Below the pieces are notes generated by a model. It was not told where the DNA came from, ran no database searches, and was given only the letters and a program-made list of their open reading frames with translations. Shown here one piece after another: positions 43,018-51,645 of a stretch of DNA of 64,000 bases. The stretch spans positions 62,001-126,000 of the forward strand of contig NZ_JAQTLS010000001.1 of the NCBI RefSeq assembly GCF_028714775.1, in the 5' to 3' direction. The position numbers were made by a program, and so were the translations under genes. How positions within the stretch are numbered: position 1 is the first letter of the stretch; every line of letters starts with the position of its first letter. This stretch comes from Thiothrix sp. (GTDB taxonomy: Bacteria > Pseudomonadota > Gammaproteobacteria > Thiotrichales > Thiotrichaceae).

Positions 43018-43116
43018 GGTATGATGCCTGCAATCCAAAATGTGGCAAGGATAGCAGCCCACACCGGGCGGTAACATAACCCTTATGTAAGACTCAAGAT
43101 ACAGGAGAGAACAGGC

Positions 43117-43716
43117 ATGATTGGACTGTTGCGCGGCACACTACTGGTCAAACAACCACCCGACTTGATGCTGGATGTGAATGGCGTCGGCTATGAAGTG
43201 CAGGCTTCCATGACCACTTTTTATGACCTGCCGGAATTGCACGCTGAAGTCACGCTCTACACCCATTTTGTGGTGCGCGAAGATGCCCAATTGCTCTACG
43301 GTTTCAGTTCCCAAACCGAACGCGAACTGTTCCGCCACCTACTGAAAGTGAATGGCGTAGGGCCGAAAATGGCACTGGCTATCGTTTCCGGCATGAATCC
43401 GCTGGAATTCAACCAAGTGATCCACGCGGCAGACATTGCCCGCTTGAGCCGCATCCCCGGCGTCGGTAAGAAAACTGCCGAGCGGCTAGTCATCGAATTG
43501 CGTGACCGTTTGCCGAAAACTGACGACAGCAACAACACTTCGTTGCCTAGCACACCACAAACCCCGACCGTTTCTAACAGTGACGAAGCCATCAATGCAC
43601 TGTTGGCACTGGGGTACAAACCTACCCAAGCCAGCCAAATGATTGCCGCTTACGAAAACCAGAACTTGAGTGTGGAAGAAATGATCCGCCAAGCGCTGCG
43701 TGCCAGCCTGAAGTGA
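43117..43716 (+). CDS. ruvA: Holliday junction branch migration protein RuvA
   Basis: A 199-residue protein: OB-fold domain MIGLLRGTLLVKQPPDLMLDVNGVGYEV, two helix-hairpin-helix motifs (LLKVNGVGPKMALAI and LSRIPGVGKKTAERLVIELRDR) and a C-terminal RuvB-binding helical domain (DEAINALLALGYKPTQASQMI). It binds four-way junctions and recruits RuvB. ruvB and ruvC do not follow; a sigma-54 RNA locus does. Confidence 0.95.
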   Translation: MIGLLRGTLLVKQPPDLMLDVNGVGYEVQASMTTFYDLPELHAEVTLYTHFVVREDAQLLYGFSSQTERELFRHLLKVNGVGPKMALAIVSGMNPLEFNQVIHAADIARLSRIPGVGKKTAERLVIELRDRLPKTDDSNNTSLPSTPQTPTVSNSDEAINALLALGYKPTQASQMIAAYENQNLSVEEMIRQALRASLK

Positions 43717-43791
43717 CAGTATTCACCTGCCGTATTGTCACCTGACACGCTCTTGTCAGTTGCGATCTGTCAATCCTGTCACTTTTTGACA
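43714..43791 (+). promoter_or_regulatory. Cluster of TGTCA/TGACA half-sites, candidate enhancer
   Basis: TGACA at 43714 and 43743, TGTCA at 43736, 43754, 43768 and 43777, and TGACA at 43787. Two pairs form inverted repeats (TGTCA-2-TGACA and CTGTCA-5-TGACAG). The cluster is about 90-165 bp upstream of the sigma-54 -24 box, the usual place for an enhancer-binding protein. Confidence 0.6.
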
Positions 43792-43879
43792 GAAATACTG
43801 CCTGCCAAACCTGCCAAGCCCGAACCAGAAAATCCAACTTATCCTTATAGAACATAAACTTAATTAATTAATGGATGAG

Positions 43880-43896
43880 TTGGCACGGGGGTTGCA
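43880..43896 (+). promoter_or_regulatory. Sigma-54 promoter
   Basis: TTGGCACG-GGGG-TTGCA is a perfect -24/-12 element (GG at 43882-43883, GC at 43894-43895). Transcription should start near 43907. No open frame with a ribosome site follows; the transcript is the noncoding RNA below. Confidence 0.9.
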
Positions 43897-43957
43897 AATA
43901 CCTATTTGCATAAGGGACGACAAAAACAATAAGAAAGGGTTAAAGGACGATTTTTAC

Positions 43958-44008
43958 CAGCAAGCCCCAAGAGGTAGAGAGCAGGCATAAGCATCAATAA
44001 CAATAAAG
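43958..44008 (+). repeat. Direct repeat copy 1 inside the small RNA
   Basis: Begins CAGCAAGCCCCAAGAGG, continues purine-rich, and ends with the AATAACAATAA tract. The second copy is at 44096-44147. Each copy is followed by a GC hairpin. Confidence 0.8.
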
Positions 44009-44095
44009 CGCCTGACCATACTTCGACTCCTCTATCCCCTGCGGACGACGCGGGGGAAATTTAAACCGGGAGTCCGGTGGTTTTACAACAAGTTT

Positions 44096-44147
44096 CAGCA
44101 AGCCCCAAGAGGGTAGAAAGCAGCCACAGCATATCAATAACAATAAG
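44096..44147 (+). repeat. Direct repeat copy 2 inside the small RNA
   Basis: Begins CAGCAAGCCCCAAGAGGG and ends with AATAACAATAAG. It is about 138 bp from copy 1 and differs from it at a few positions and one added base. Confidence 0.8.
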
Positions 44148-44286
44148 TTGCTGCTCGCCCAACGAAACCCCCTGTCCGCAGGGGGCATCGGTTTCCTTCC
44201 GAAAGAGGAAAAACGTTAGCAGGGAAGCTAAACAAGCTAACAACAACAATAAATACCAATAATAATAACTTTTGCCCGTGTTGACT

Positions 44287-44316
44287 GCCCCCGTTCGTCG
44301 GGGGCTGTGTTTTTTT
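44287..44316 (+). terminator. Intrinsic terminator of the small RNA
   Basis: Stem GCCCCCG/CGGGGGC with the loop TTCGT, then TGTG and seven T. Confidence 0.9.
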
Positions 44317-44450
44317 GCGTTCAAATAATATCCAACTATATCCATAGTTATAGTTACCGCTACCATAGTCATATTCCCCTCCTAAATCCGCACTGTAGAC
44401 TAGAAGCCTAGTGATAAAACATTAACCCCCATGGCTTGCGAGGGAGAATC

Positions 44451-45407
44451 ATGAGAAAACACCGGGTTCTATTATATACCGCTGTATTTATTTTAAGCGG
44501 TTGCAGGGGCGGCTCAACCGCCAGCAGCAATGGGCTGACGGTCACGCTGTCCTCAAGCAACGCTGCAAAGGCAGCAGAACTCTCAATGACAGCCCCCAGT
44601 GCCGTCATGTCTTTTATGGAGGGATTCTCATCCGATATCCCCACTGATGTCGTGACAGACATTGAAGCCCGCACAACGGCAAGACAAGCAGGCATTGCTG
44701 CCCGCATGAGCGCCAGTCGTGAAGAAGAAGCCTGTGATGGCGGTGGAAAAATCATTACCGACCAAACTGATACACAATTTATCCTCACCTTCGAAAACTG
44801 CACGGAGAGCGAAAATATTGCGGCGACGGACAATACGCCCGCCTATTCATCAACAAACATCACGAATGGCACAATTACTTTTGCTGACAGCACAGTAGAC
44901 GGCTATCCCGAAGCTGAAATGGTGAGCTTTAACCTAACAGATAGCTCAACCACTAGTGATGGGGAAGAAGAGGCCATAACAGAACAAGGCTCTTTCATCA
45001 CTGGCTACAGCGACACGGGCTACATCATCAAAAATATGAACATGAGCATAAGCAATCGCGGAAGAACCTCCACAGGGACGAACTACAATTACAGCATTGC
45101 CACACAAGACTTCAGCATCACCGTAGATGGGCAAGCCGGAACACAAACCCTAATGGGCAAAGTGACTAGTCACGGCACAGATGAAAGTGGTGAAGCGATG
45201 TTAGAGGGGACATTTATGGTAGAAACCACGAGTCCGGTTGACTTTGACCAAACCATGGGGGAATACAAAATTACTGGGGCGAATGCTTCAACGGTGATTA
45301 CTCGATTAGACCCTGCGGGCATTTATGTTGAAATAAATGGTGAATCACCAACATTTTATGCTTGGGACGATACCGATGCTTATTTCTCAGGCCAGACTTT
45401 ACCATAA
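44451..45407 (+). CDS. Secreted lipoprotein of unknown function
   Basis: A 318-residue protein with a lipobox (ILSGC) near residue 20, so probably membrane-anchored. The mature part is rich in Thr, Ser, Asp and Glu and looks like beta structure: TNGTITFADSTVDGYPEAEMVSFNL, SISNRGRTSTGTNYNYSI and TLMGKVTSHG. Two Cys (EACDGG, ENCTES) may pair. The ATG at 44451 has AGGGAG upstream. It is followed 35 bp later by a Cys-rich secreted protein. No family is recognised. Confidence 0.72.
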   Translation: MRKHRVLLYTAVFILSGCRGGSTASSNGLTVTLSSSNAAKAAELSMTAPSAVMSFMEGFSSDIPTDVVTDIEARTTARQAGIAARMSASREEEACDGGGKIITDQTDTQFILTFENCTESENIAATDNTPAYSSTNITNGTITFADSTVDGYPEAEMVSFNLTDSSTTSDGEEEAITEQGSFITGYSDTGYIIKNMNMSISNRGRTSTGTNYNYSIATQDFSITVDGQAGTQTLMGKVTSHGTDESGEAMLEGTFMVETTSPVDFDQTMGEYKITGANASTVITRLDPAGIYVEINGESPTFYAWDDTDAYFSGQTLP

Positions 45408-45442
45408 ATCATTATTAATAATCACCCAAGGAGTAATGCCCG

Positions 45443-45970
45443 ATGCTTTATCAGAAACATTCAATAATTAAACTTGCTTTTTTATTACTATTGATGATCT
45501 TTGCAAACACTGAAATAGCATTTGCTAATGGCGGCACTGGCAGGGGCGATGGTGACGGAACTTTTGGTTATCAAAGCAGTAGTGAATCCAAAATAGTCAG
45601 AACTTTCTGTGGTGGTTATATTCGGGATGTAGACCAAACTGTTAACGATGGAACGACTCGTGCATTAGGAAATTGCTTAATGGAAGTGCGGGAAATGTAT
45701 AAACACCGCCCCCCTTACATGCGCAACATGAGCAAATGCAGCATGTTAGATAGTGCAGCAGCAGAGTCTTGCGCAGGACATTGGGGACTGTTTGGACTTA
45801 ACCATCAGGGCTGTAAAACTAATTTCATAAGAAATGTTGGTCGCAATCCCGGATGGTATAATAATTTTGGATACTGCAATGAATCCTGCCCCAGAATTAA
45901 CCCGCCCGACATAAATGCATACCCGATTGACCTACCGCCTTGCGGTATTAATACTAATGCTGGGTTCTAA
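45443..45970 (+). CDS. Small Cys-rich secreted protein, unknown
   Basis: A 175-residue protein with a signal peptide (about residues 1-28, AFA-N), a Gly/Asp-rich start (GGTGRGDGDG) and nine or so Cys spread over the mature part (TFCGG, GNCLMEV, SKCSML, ESCAGHW, QGCKTN, GYCNESCP, PPCGIN), suggesting several disulfides. AT-rich codons contrast with the next gene. No family is recognised. The AAGGAG site precedes the ATG. Confidence 0.65.
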   Translation: MLYQKHSIIKLAFLLLLMIFANTEIAFANGGTGRGDGDGTFGYQSSSESKIVRTFCGGYIRDVDQTVNDGTTRALGNCLMEVREMYKHRPPYMRNMSKCSMLDSAAAESCAGHWGLFGLNHQGCKTNFIRNVGRNPGWYNNFGYCNESCPRINPPDINAYPIDLPPCGINTNAGF

Positions 45971-45998
45971 TTGATACATGGCCTAACGCGGGGTATGA

Positions 45999-47546
45999 AT
46001 GAAGCATTGGCTACTGGCGGGTTTGCTGTACGGCTTAGCTTTTCCATCATGGGAGGGCGTAGAGCTTGCACCACTGGCGTGGATTTCCCTGATACCATTG
46101 CTCTTACCCCGGTCTGTGCGACTACCCTTCTGGCGTTATTTCTACACCGCCTTACTATTTGGTGTATTCGGCAGCCTGATAGCGGGGCATTGGACATTAG
46201 GGAATAGCTGGAGCCTCGGTTTACTAGCAGTCGCGTGGCATGGCTTGATTGTTGCCCTACCGTTATGGTTATTTCGCTGGCAAGTCAGCAAGCAAGGTTA
46301 TACGGCTGGATTATTCACCCTCCCGTTTTGCTGGACAGCTTGGGAATGGTTCGCTGCTAATAACCAGCCATTCTTTTGGGGAGCATTGGGAGCAACCCAA
46401 TCCAATCAAACGTGGTTAGTGCAGTTCGTTGATTTGACTGGCGTGTGGGGAATCAGCTTTTGGATAGTGGCGCTGAATGCCGCATTAGCTTACCAACTGG
46501 CTATCAACAAATATTGGGCAAAATCCAGCGTGCTTACCACTATTGCCGCTACGCTTTGTGCTTTCTTATTCCCCCCCGTGCTATATGCGCAATGGTACAT
46601 TCACGCCCCCACACCAAGGGTAAAAGCTGAATTACGGCTAGTCTTACTCGAACCTGATGCACAACAGCAAGCTGGGGAAAAAGCCATTTATGCCCTAATG
46701 GATACCTTAGATAAACGCCAGTTAGATATGGTGGTATGGCCTGAGTCCATCTTTCCTAATATGCCATTCCACAATCCAGACTTTGCTGACAATATCCGTC
46801 GCTGGGATACGCCCATCCTGATAAGCTTCATTGGCAACCAGCCGAATATGAGCCGCCCCGGTTTTGATGATCAATATGCCGCAGCCATGATGATGGACAA
46901 CGCTACCATAACGCGGATTATGGAAGGCCCTGTACTGACGCTGTTAGAGCCGCATTACCGCAAGCAACGGCTTGTGCCACATACCGAGTTACAACTGATA
47001 CCTGACGCACTGCTACGCCTTTTCCCAACGCTGGAACAATACCTGCCAGCGCGGATGCAATATGCCAAGCAAAGTAGCCCACCACTGCACCTTTCCACCC
47101 GCACGGGGCAAGCGCTCACCGTATCGCCGCTTATTTGCTATGAAGCGGTATTTCCCCATCTGGCAGCAAACGCGGCACATGATGGGGCAGATGCGTTATT
47201 CATCCTAGCCAACGACATCCACTTTGGCGCGACAGAAAGCTGGCAAGCAGCCTCCTTCGCACGGCTACGGGCAATCGAAACGCGCCGTCCGGTGGTACGC
47301 ACCAGCACCTCCGGCGTGGTGGGCGTGATTGATTACCTCGGTAATTGGCAAATGCGGGATAATAGCCGCCAAGCTGGCGCATATTCAGTAACCGTGGCTC
47401 TAACGGATACCGCCCCCAGCGTTTATGGGCGCTGGATAGATATTTTCCCAAAACTATGTGCCATGATTACCCTGCTAAGCTTCTTGATGAATCATGCCAG
47501 TCGCCATTGGAGGGTAAGCATGTATGCCAACATTACTCATCGTTGA
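45999..47546 (+). CDS. lnt: Apolipoprotein N-acyltransferase-type protein
   Basis: A 515-residue protein with six or so N-terminal membrane segments and a C-terminal CN-hydrolase domain. The catalytic triad is visible: Glu in VWPESIF, Lys in YRKQRLVPHTE and Cys in LICYEAVFP. Lnt adds the third acyl chain to lipoproteins. The sequence is diverged enough that it could be an accessory copy; corBC or ybeX, which usually flank lnt, are absent. It follows a lipoprotein gene and overlaps the response regulator gene by 23 bp. Confidence 0.82.
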   Translation: MKHWLLAGLLYGLAFPSWEGVELAPLAWISLIPLLLPRSVRLPFWRYFYTALLFGVFGSLIAGHWTLGNSWSLGLLAVAWHGLIVALPLWLFRWQVSKQGYTAGLFTLPFCWTAWEWFAANNQPFFWGALGATQSNQTWLVQFVDLTGVWGISFWIVALNAALAYQLAINKYWAKSSVLTTIAATLCAFLFPPVLYAQWYIHAPTPRVKAELRLVLLEPDAQQQAGEKAIYALMDTLDKRQLDMVVWPESIFPNMPFHNPDFADNIRRWDTPILISFIGNQPNMSRPGFDDQYAAAMMMDNATITRIMEGPVLTLLEPHYRKQRLVPHTELQLIPDALLRLFPTLEQYLPARMQYAKQSSPPLHLSTRTGQALTVSPLICYEAVFPHLAANAAHDGADALFILANDIHFGATESWQAASFARLRAIETRRPVVRTSTSGVVGVIDYLGNWQMRDNSRQAGAYSVTVALTDTAPSVYGRWIDIFPKLCAMITLLSFLMNHASRHWRVSMYANITHR

Positions 47547-48126
47547 TGACCACCTGTTGTTTATGGAAGGGCTTAGCCTTGTCCTCAAAATGCGAGAGCC
47601 TGCTTTTAAGCTATTACAGGCAAACACGCTGGAACTGGCAAAACAACAGATCAAGCACCATTCAGTTGACTTAATTTTACTCGACCGCACCCTCCCCGGC
47701 ACAGACAGCCTTCAGCACCTACAAGCCTTCTGGGATGTTACACCAACAGTACGGATTGTAATGATTTCAGCAGCAGACTCCCCACGCTATATACGCGAAG
47801 CACTGGATGCAGGTGCTGCCGGGTTCATCCCCAAAACAGTTGATCCCAACATCATGGTTGCTGCCATCAAACGGGTATTGACTGGTGGCATTTACATACC
47901 GGAACACTTTTACCGCCAAAGCAAGGAAACGCCACTCCTCACCCCACGTCAGCAAGAAATCATGGGGCTAGCCGCTACCGGGCAAACCAACAAGCAAATA
48001 GCGCAAGCACTCAACCTAACTGAGGGTACTGTAAAAGTCCATTTCAACAGCATCCTCAAACTGTTGAGTGCCACCAACCGTACCCAAGCGGTGCAACGGG
48101 CGCGTTTGCTAGGACTTATTACCTGA
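47524..48126 (+). CDS. NarL/LuxR-type response regulator
   Basis: A 200-residue regulator: receiver with VDDHLLFMEG, Asp54 in LLDRTLPG and Lys in GFIPKTVD, and a LuxR helix-turn-helix LTPRQQEIMGLAATGQTNKQIAQALNLTEGTVKVH. GGAGGGTAAGC precedes the ATG. The stop overlaps the hybrid kinase start (TGATG), so the two form a signalling pair. Confidence 0.92.
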   Translation: MPTLLIVDDHLLFMEGLSLVLKMREPAFKLLQANTLELAKQQIKHHSVDLILLDRTLPGTDSLQHLQAFWDVTPTVRIVMISAADSPRYIREALDAGAAGFIPKTVDPNIMVAAIKRVLTGGIYIPEHFYRQSKETPLLTPRQQEIMGLAATGQTNKQIAQALNLTEGTVKVHFNSILKLLSATNRTQAVQRARLLGLIT

Positions 48127-49865
48127 TGGCATTGCTCAGCCAAATCGCATTGGATGAGCGCATCCGTCTTGAGAGGACTAACGCCAGCTTGGGCGTGGTA
48201 GGCGCGACGCTCGGTGCGGCAGTACTGTTCGCCTTTTACCCCCAAAATAACCCCACAGCGCATCTCATCGGATGGTGGTTTTTACTGCAAGTTGTTGTTT
48301 GCGGGACATGGCTGGCTTTTGCCAGTACATATACCCGCTACCTTGTACAAGCAAGACGGTTATGGCCTTACATTTCTACCGCAACCAGCACACTTTCAGG
48401 TCTTATTTGGGGCATCGGATGGGAATTATTTTCACACAGCGGTAACGATACGGTCACAATTATGTTCACCGTCGCCTTAATTGCCGTGGTCGCTGGCGGC
48501 GTTATGGCAACCATCTTCCACCTGCCCACCATGTTTGCCTTCGTCGGGTGTAGTGTCATACCCACCATGTTCAGCGCCCTTGCCCAAAATAGTATTTTTT
48601 ACCCGTGGTTTGCTGTGGGTACTCCCGTTTTTACCTTTGTTTGTTTGACCTTTGGGCTAAATGTCCACTATTTCCTGATGAACACCTTGGAGCAGAGGGA
48701 GAAAAACAGCCAGTTAGCACAACAACTGGCGCACGAAAAACAACAGGCCGAACAGGCAAACCAAGATAAAACCCGCTTTCTGGCGGCTGCTAGCCACGAC
48801 TTACGCCAACCGTTACAAGCCATGCACTTTTTCCAGTACGCGCTAGGGGACTTACTGACAAACCCCAGCGAAGTACAAATCCTCGATAAACTCAAGGAGT
48901 CCACAACGTCACTTGCGGATTTATTAGATTCCTTACTGGATATTTCCAAGCTGGATGCAGGTACAGTGGACATTCGCCCGCACGCCTTTCCTGTCGATGA
49001 CCTGTTGGGGCCACTGTATTACCAATATTCCATCGTCGCTGCCAATGCAGGGTTATCCATGCACTACGTACCCAGCAGCGTTTACCTTTACTCCGACCCA
49101 AAACAATTGGAACGGGTCATTCAAAACCTTATTGTCAATGCGATCAGACACATGGGGCAAAAAGGCCGTATTGTACTCGGTGGACGGCGGCATAATGGCA
49201 AGTTCCGTATCGAAGTATGGGATAACGGTGTGGGCATTCCTGCATCCAAACTGGGAGAGGTTTTCCGCGAATTTTACCAATTGAACAACCCGGAACGTAA
49301 CCGCAACAAAGGGCTGGGCTTGGGACTTTCCATCGTCAAACGCTTGCTTGATCTGCTGGGGCATGAAATAAATGTGCGATCCACCCCCGGCAAAGCCACC
49401 ATATTTTCGGTCACAGTGCCGTTAGCAAAACCTACTCCCCTATTACACACAGCAGATTTCCAACATTATTTCCACGACAAACCCGAAAAATCAGGACGGG
49501 TGCTTGTCATTGAGGATGATGAAAACGTTGCCGACTCACTCAAGATGTTGCTCGAAATCTGGGGTTATGAAGCAATCACCACACCTACCGTTACACCAGC
49601 AGTATTGGCAGATTGCCAGCATATTCAGTGCATCATCAGCGATTATCAGTTAGAGGAAGGGCAATCCGGCATTGAGGCTATCCAGCAATTGCGTGAGCAG
49701 GCGGGGGCTTGCATTCCCGCTATCCTGATCACTGGCAACACCTCACCACACGTATCCGAGGCACTGAAAAAAGTTGATGTTCGCATCAGCTACAAACCCA
49801 TTAACCCCAAAGTGCTAAAACAATTACTCATTCAGGTGCTGCAACCTGCCTCTCCTCCTGTTTAG
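48126..49865 (+). CDS. Hybrid sensor histidine kinase with receiver domain
   Basis: A 579-residue protein with about six N-terminal membrane segments (1-185), a short coiled coil, and HisKA with His about 224 in ASHDLRQPLQAM. The ATPase has NLIVNAIRH, VWDNGVGIP and GLGLGLSIVKRL, and a C-terminal receiver (about 455-570) has Asp about 505 in IISDYQ. The output partner is probably the NarL-type regulator just upstream. The 3' end overlaps convergent mazG by 38 bp. Confidence 0.92.
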   Translation: MALLSQIALDERIRLERTNASLGVVGATLGAAVLFAFYPQNNPTAHLIGWWFLLQVVVCGTWLAFASTYTRYLVQARRLWPYISTATSTLSGLIWGIGWELFSHSGNDTVTIMFTVALIAVVAGGVMATIFHLPTMFAFVGCSVIPTMFSALAQNSIFYPWFAVGTPVFTFVCLTFGLNVHYFLMNTLEQREKNSQLAQQLAHEKQQAEQANQDKTRFLAAASHDLRQPLQAMHFFQYALGDLLTNPSEVQILDKLKESTTSLADLLDSLLDISKLDAGTVDIRPHAFPVDDLLGPLYYQYSIVAANAGLSMHYVPSSVYLYSDPKQLERVIQNLIVNAIRHMGQKGRIVLGGRRHNGKFRIEVWDNGVGIPASKLGEVFREFYQLNNPERNRNKGLGLGLSIVKRLLDLLGHEINVRSTPGKATIFSVTVPLAKPTPLLHTADFQHYFHDKPEKSGRVLVIEDDENVADSLKMLLEIWGYEAITTPTVTPAVLADCQHIQCIISDYQLEEGQSGIEAIQQLREQAGACIPAILITGNTSPHVSEALKKVDVRISYKPINPKVLKQLLIQVLQPASPPV

Positions 49866-50655
49866 CAAGATTCCAAGCATTTTCCATCTGTTCCAGATTG
49901 GCATCCTCCAGCGAAATCCCTTGCGCTTGCAACAATGCTTCCACCCGCAAAAACCGCCGCTCGAATTTGTGGTTCGATAGGCGCAAAGCATTTTCCGCAT
50001 TCACCCCCAACAACCGCGCCATATTGGTCGCCCCCATCAGCACATCACCGACTTCTTCTTCAATCCGCGCAGACGATTCACCTTGGGCAACCGCATCCCT
50101 TACCTCATCCAACTCTTCGTGGATTTTAGGGATGACTTGTTCCCAATTGTCCCAATCGAAACCGACCCGCGCTGCCCGCTGCTGCACCTTTTGGCTACGG
50201 CGTAAGGCTGGCATTGCTGTGGGTATGCCTGCAAAGAAATTATCAGGTTCGGATTTTGCGCTGCGCTCATCCTGCTTGATGCTTTCCCATGCCTGTTTTT
50301 GCGACCGTTCGTCAGAAAATACCGTATCCCCAAACACGTGCGGATGCCGCCGGATCATCTTGGCGGAAATGCCCGCCACCACATCGTTGAAGCCAAACAA
50401 ACCTTGTTCCTGCGCGATTTGTGCCATAAACACGATCTGGAACAGCAAATCACCCAATTCATCACACAAGGCAGGCGCATCTTGGCGGTCAACCGCATCC
50501 GCTACCTCGTAAACCTCTTCCAGCGTATGCGGCAAGATCGTTTGCCAAGTCTGCTTGATGTCCCACGGGCAACCCTGCTGGGGATCACGCAATCGCGCCA
50601 TAATCATCAACAGTTCATCGACTGGAGTACGGGCTGATCCTGTTTTGCCTTGCAT
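49828..50655 (-). CDS. mazG: Nucleoside triphosphate pyrophosphohydrolase
   Basis: A 275-residue enzyme with two MazG domains: LRDPQQGCPWDIKQTWQTI with EEVYEVADAV and DELGDLLFQIVF, then the second EVGDVLMGATNMAR. MazG hydrolyses all canonical NTPs and (in E. coli) limits ppGpp effects. The ATG at 50655 follows AGGAAAA; the frame extends to 50700 without similarity. Confidence 0.9.
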   Translation of the reverse strand: MQGKTGSARTPVDELLMIMARLRDPQQGCPWDIKQTWQTILPHTLEEVYEVADAVDRQDAPALCDELGDLLFQIVFMAQIAQEQGLFGFNDVVAGISAKMIRRHPHVFGDTVFSDERSQKQAWESIKQDERSAKSEPDNFFAGIPTAMPALRRSQKVQQRAARVGFDWDNWEQVIPKIHEELDEVRDAVAQGESSARIEEEVGDVLMGATNMARLLGVNAENALRLSNHKFERRFLRVEALLQAQGISLEDANLEQMENAWNLAKQEERQVAAPE

Positions 50656-50700
50656 CGTATTTTCCTGTGGCGTATCGTGGGCTTGTCGTGCAGTATACAC

Positions 50701-50908
50701 AATGTGGTAATAATGCTACATTTGTAGGAGAAAGTGTGCTATGTATATGGCAGTTCAGGGTGGTTTCACCTATAATCTCCCCGAATGTTGTATATTTAGC
50801 ACATTGCTGACCAAAACATCCGTGTGCGGAAGTCTGTTAAAGCAGACGAGCACAACTGACTAATTACCTCAACAATTTGAACTCAAAACCAGGCTTAAGG
50901 AGATCACA
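50701..50908. other. Intergenic region before the OmpA-domain gene
   Basis: About 208 bp between divergent mazG and the OmpA-domain gene. An AAGGAG ribosome site lies just before 50909. I see no other clear element. Confidence 0.4.
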
Positions 50909-51496
50909 ATGACTCTGAAGAAAGTTGCAGGCATCAGCATAGCTGCCCTGATGGCAGTTATGATGGCCACCACTGCTCAAGCAGCAGAAAACGGCAAATA
51001 CGTCCAGAACAGCGCTGGCGAAGCTGTGAAAAACAGCAATGAAGGCACTTGCGTCCAAGCCCAATTCGGCAGTATGCCAGAAGGCTGCGAAGCTGCTCCG
51101 CCAAAACCAGAACCACCAAAACCACAGCCACCAAAACCACAACCACCTCAAAAGTTGGTTTTGAACGCTGATGCGAACTTTGACTTTGACAAAGCTACCC
51201 TGAAACCTGCTGGCAAAGCCAACTTGGATCAGTTCATGGCTGGTATGGGCGGCGCTAAAGTTTCTGCTATCACTGTTGTTGGTCACACTGACAGCGTAGG
51301 TACTGATGCTTACAACCAAGGCTTGTCCGAACGTCGTGCATCTTCCGTTGCTGGCTACCTGTCTAGCAAAGGCGTTCCTGCTGCTGCTATCCAAGCGTCT
51401 GGCAAAGGCGAATCTCAGCCAGTTGCTGACAACGGTACTAAAGCAGGCCGCGCTGCTAACCGTCGTGTAGAAGTTACAGCTAACACTGTGAAGTAA
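50909..51496 (+). CDS. OmpA-domain outer-membrane-associated protein
   Basis: A 195-residue protein with a signal peptide (AQA-A). A short N-terminal part contains two Cys (EGTCVQ and EGCEA), a Pro/Lys hinge (PPKPEPPKPQPP) precedes an OmpA C-terminal peptidoglycan-binding domain (ANFDFDKATLKPAGKANLD, VVGHTDSVGTDAYNQGLSERRA, AANRRVEV). There is no beta-barrel, so it is a short wall-tethering protein. AAGGAG precedes the start and a strong terminator follows. Confidence 0.9.
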   Translation: MTLKKVAGISIAALMAVMMATTAQAAENGKYVQNSAGEAVKNSNEGTCVQAQFGSMPEGCEAAPPKPEPPKPQPPKPQPPQKLVLNADANFDFDKATLKPAGKANLDQFMAGMGGAKVSAITVVGHTDSVGTDAYNQGLSERRASSVAGYLSSKGVPAAAIQASGKGESQPVADNGTKAGRAANRRVEVTANTVK

Positions 51497-51514
51497 TTCA
51501 ACAGTGCTTTCGCG

Positions 51515-51549
51515 AGAAAAGCCGGGTATATCCCGGCTTTTCTTTTTTC
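51515..51549 (+). terminator. Intrinsic terminator of the OmpA-domain gene
   Basis: Stem GAAAAGCCGGG/CCCGGCTTTTC with the loop TATAT, followed by TTTTTT. Confidence 0.92.
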
Positions 51550-51645
51550 TGCCCAGAATGAATATTTCACCCCCATGCTATCTTCAGCTATCATAGCTGG
51601 CTTTTATTTTTGGTCGGATCGTGCTTTTTCTGGAGACAGAACAAT

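Larger units (their letters stand above)
43907..44316 (+). ncRNA. Sigma-54-driven small RNA with five AAN-repeat tracts, CrcZ-like architecture
   Basis: About 410 nt from the sigma-54 start to the terminator, with no credible coding frame. Five tracts of four or five consecutive AAN triplets occur at 43922-43936, 43996-44007, 44136-44147, 44239-44253 and 44258-44269. They are separated by GC-rich hairpins (44036-44055, 44065-44078, 44168-44185). AAN repeats are the Hfq distal-face/Crc target (CA motif), and CrcZ/CrcY of pseudomonads are sigma-54-dependent RNAs of similar size and layout. A sponge for Hfq or a Crc-like protein is the best inference. Three GGACGA motifs leave a CsrA-type role as an alternative. 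Confidence 0.72.

Noticed and set aside
43714-43791. GlrR sites (TGTC-N10-GACA) as in the glmY promoter
   Set aside because: The half-site sequence is similar but the measured gaps are 4, 7 and 16 bases, not 10.
43622-43855. Minus-strand frame between ruvA and the small RNA
   Set aside because: No ribosome site or motif, and it overlaps the ruvA end and the half-site cluster.
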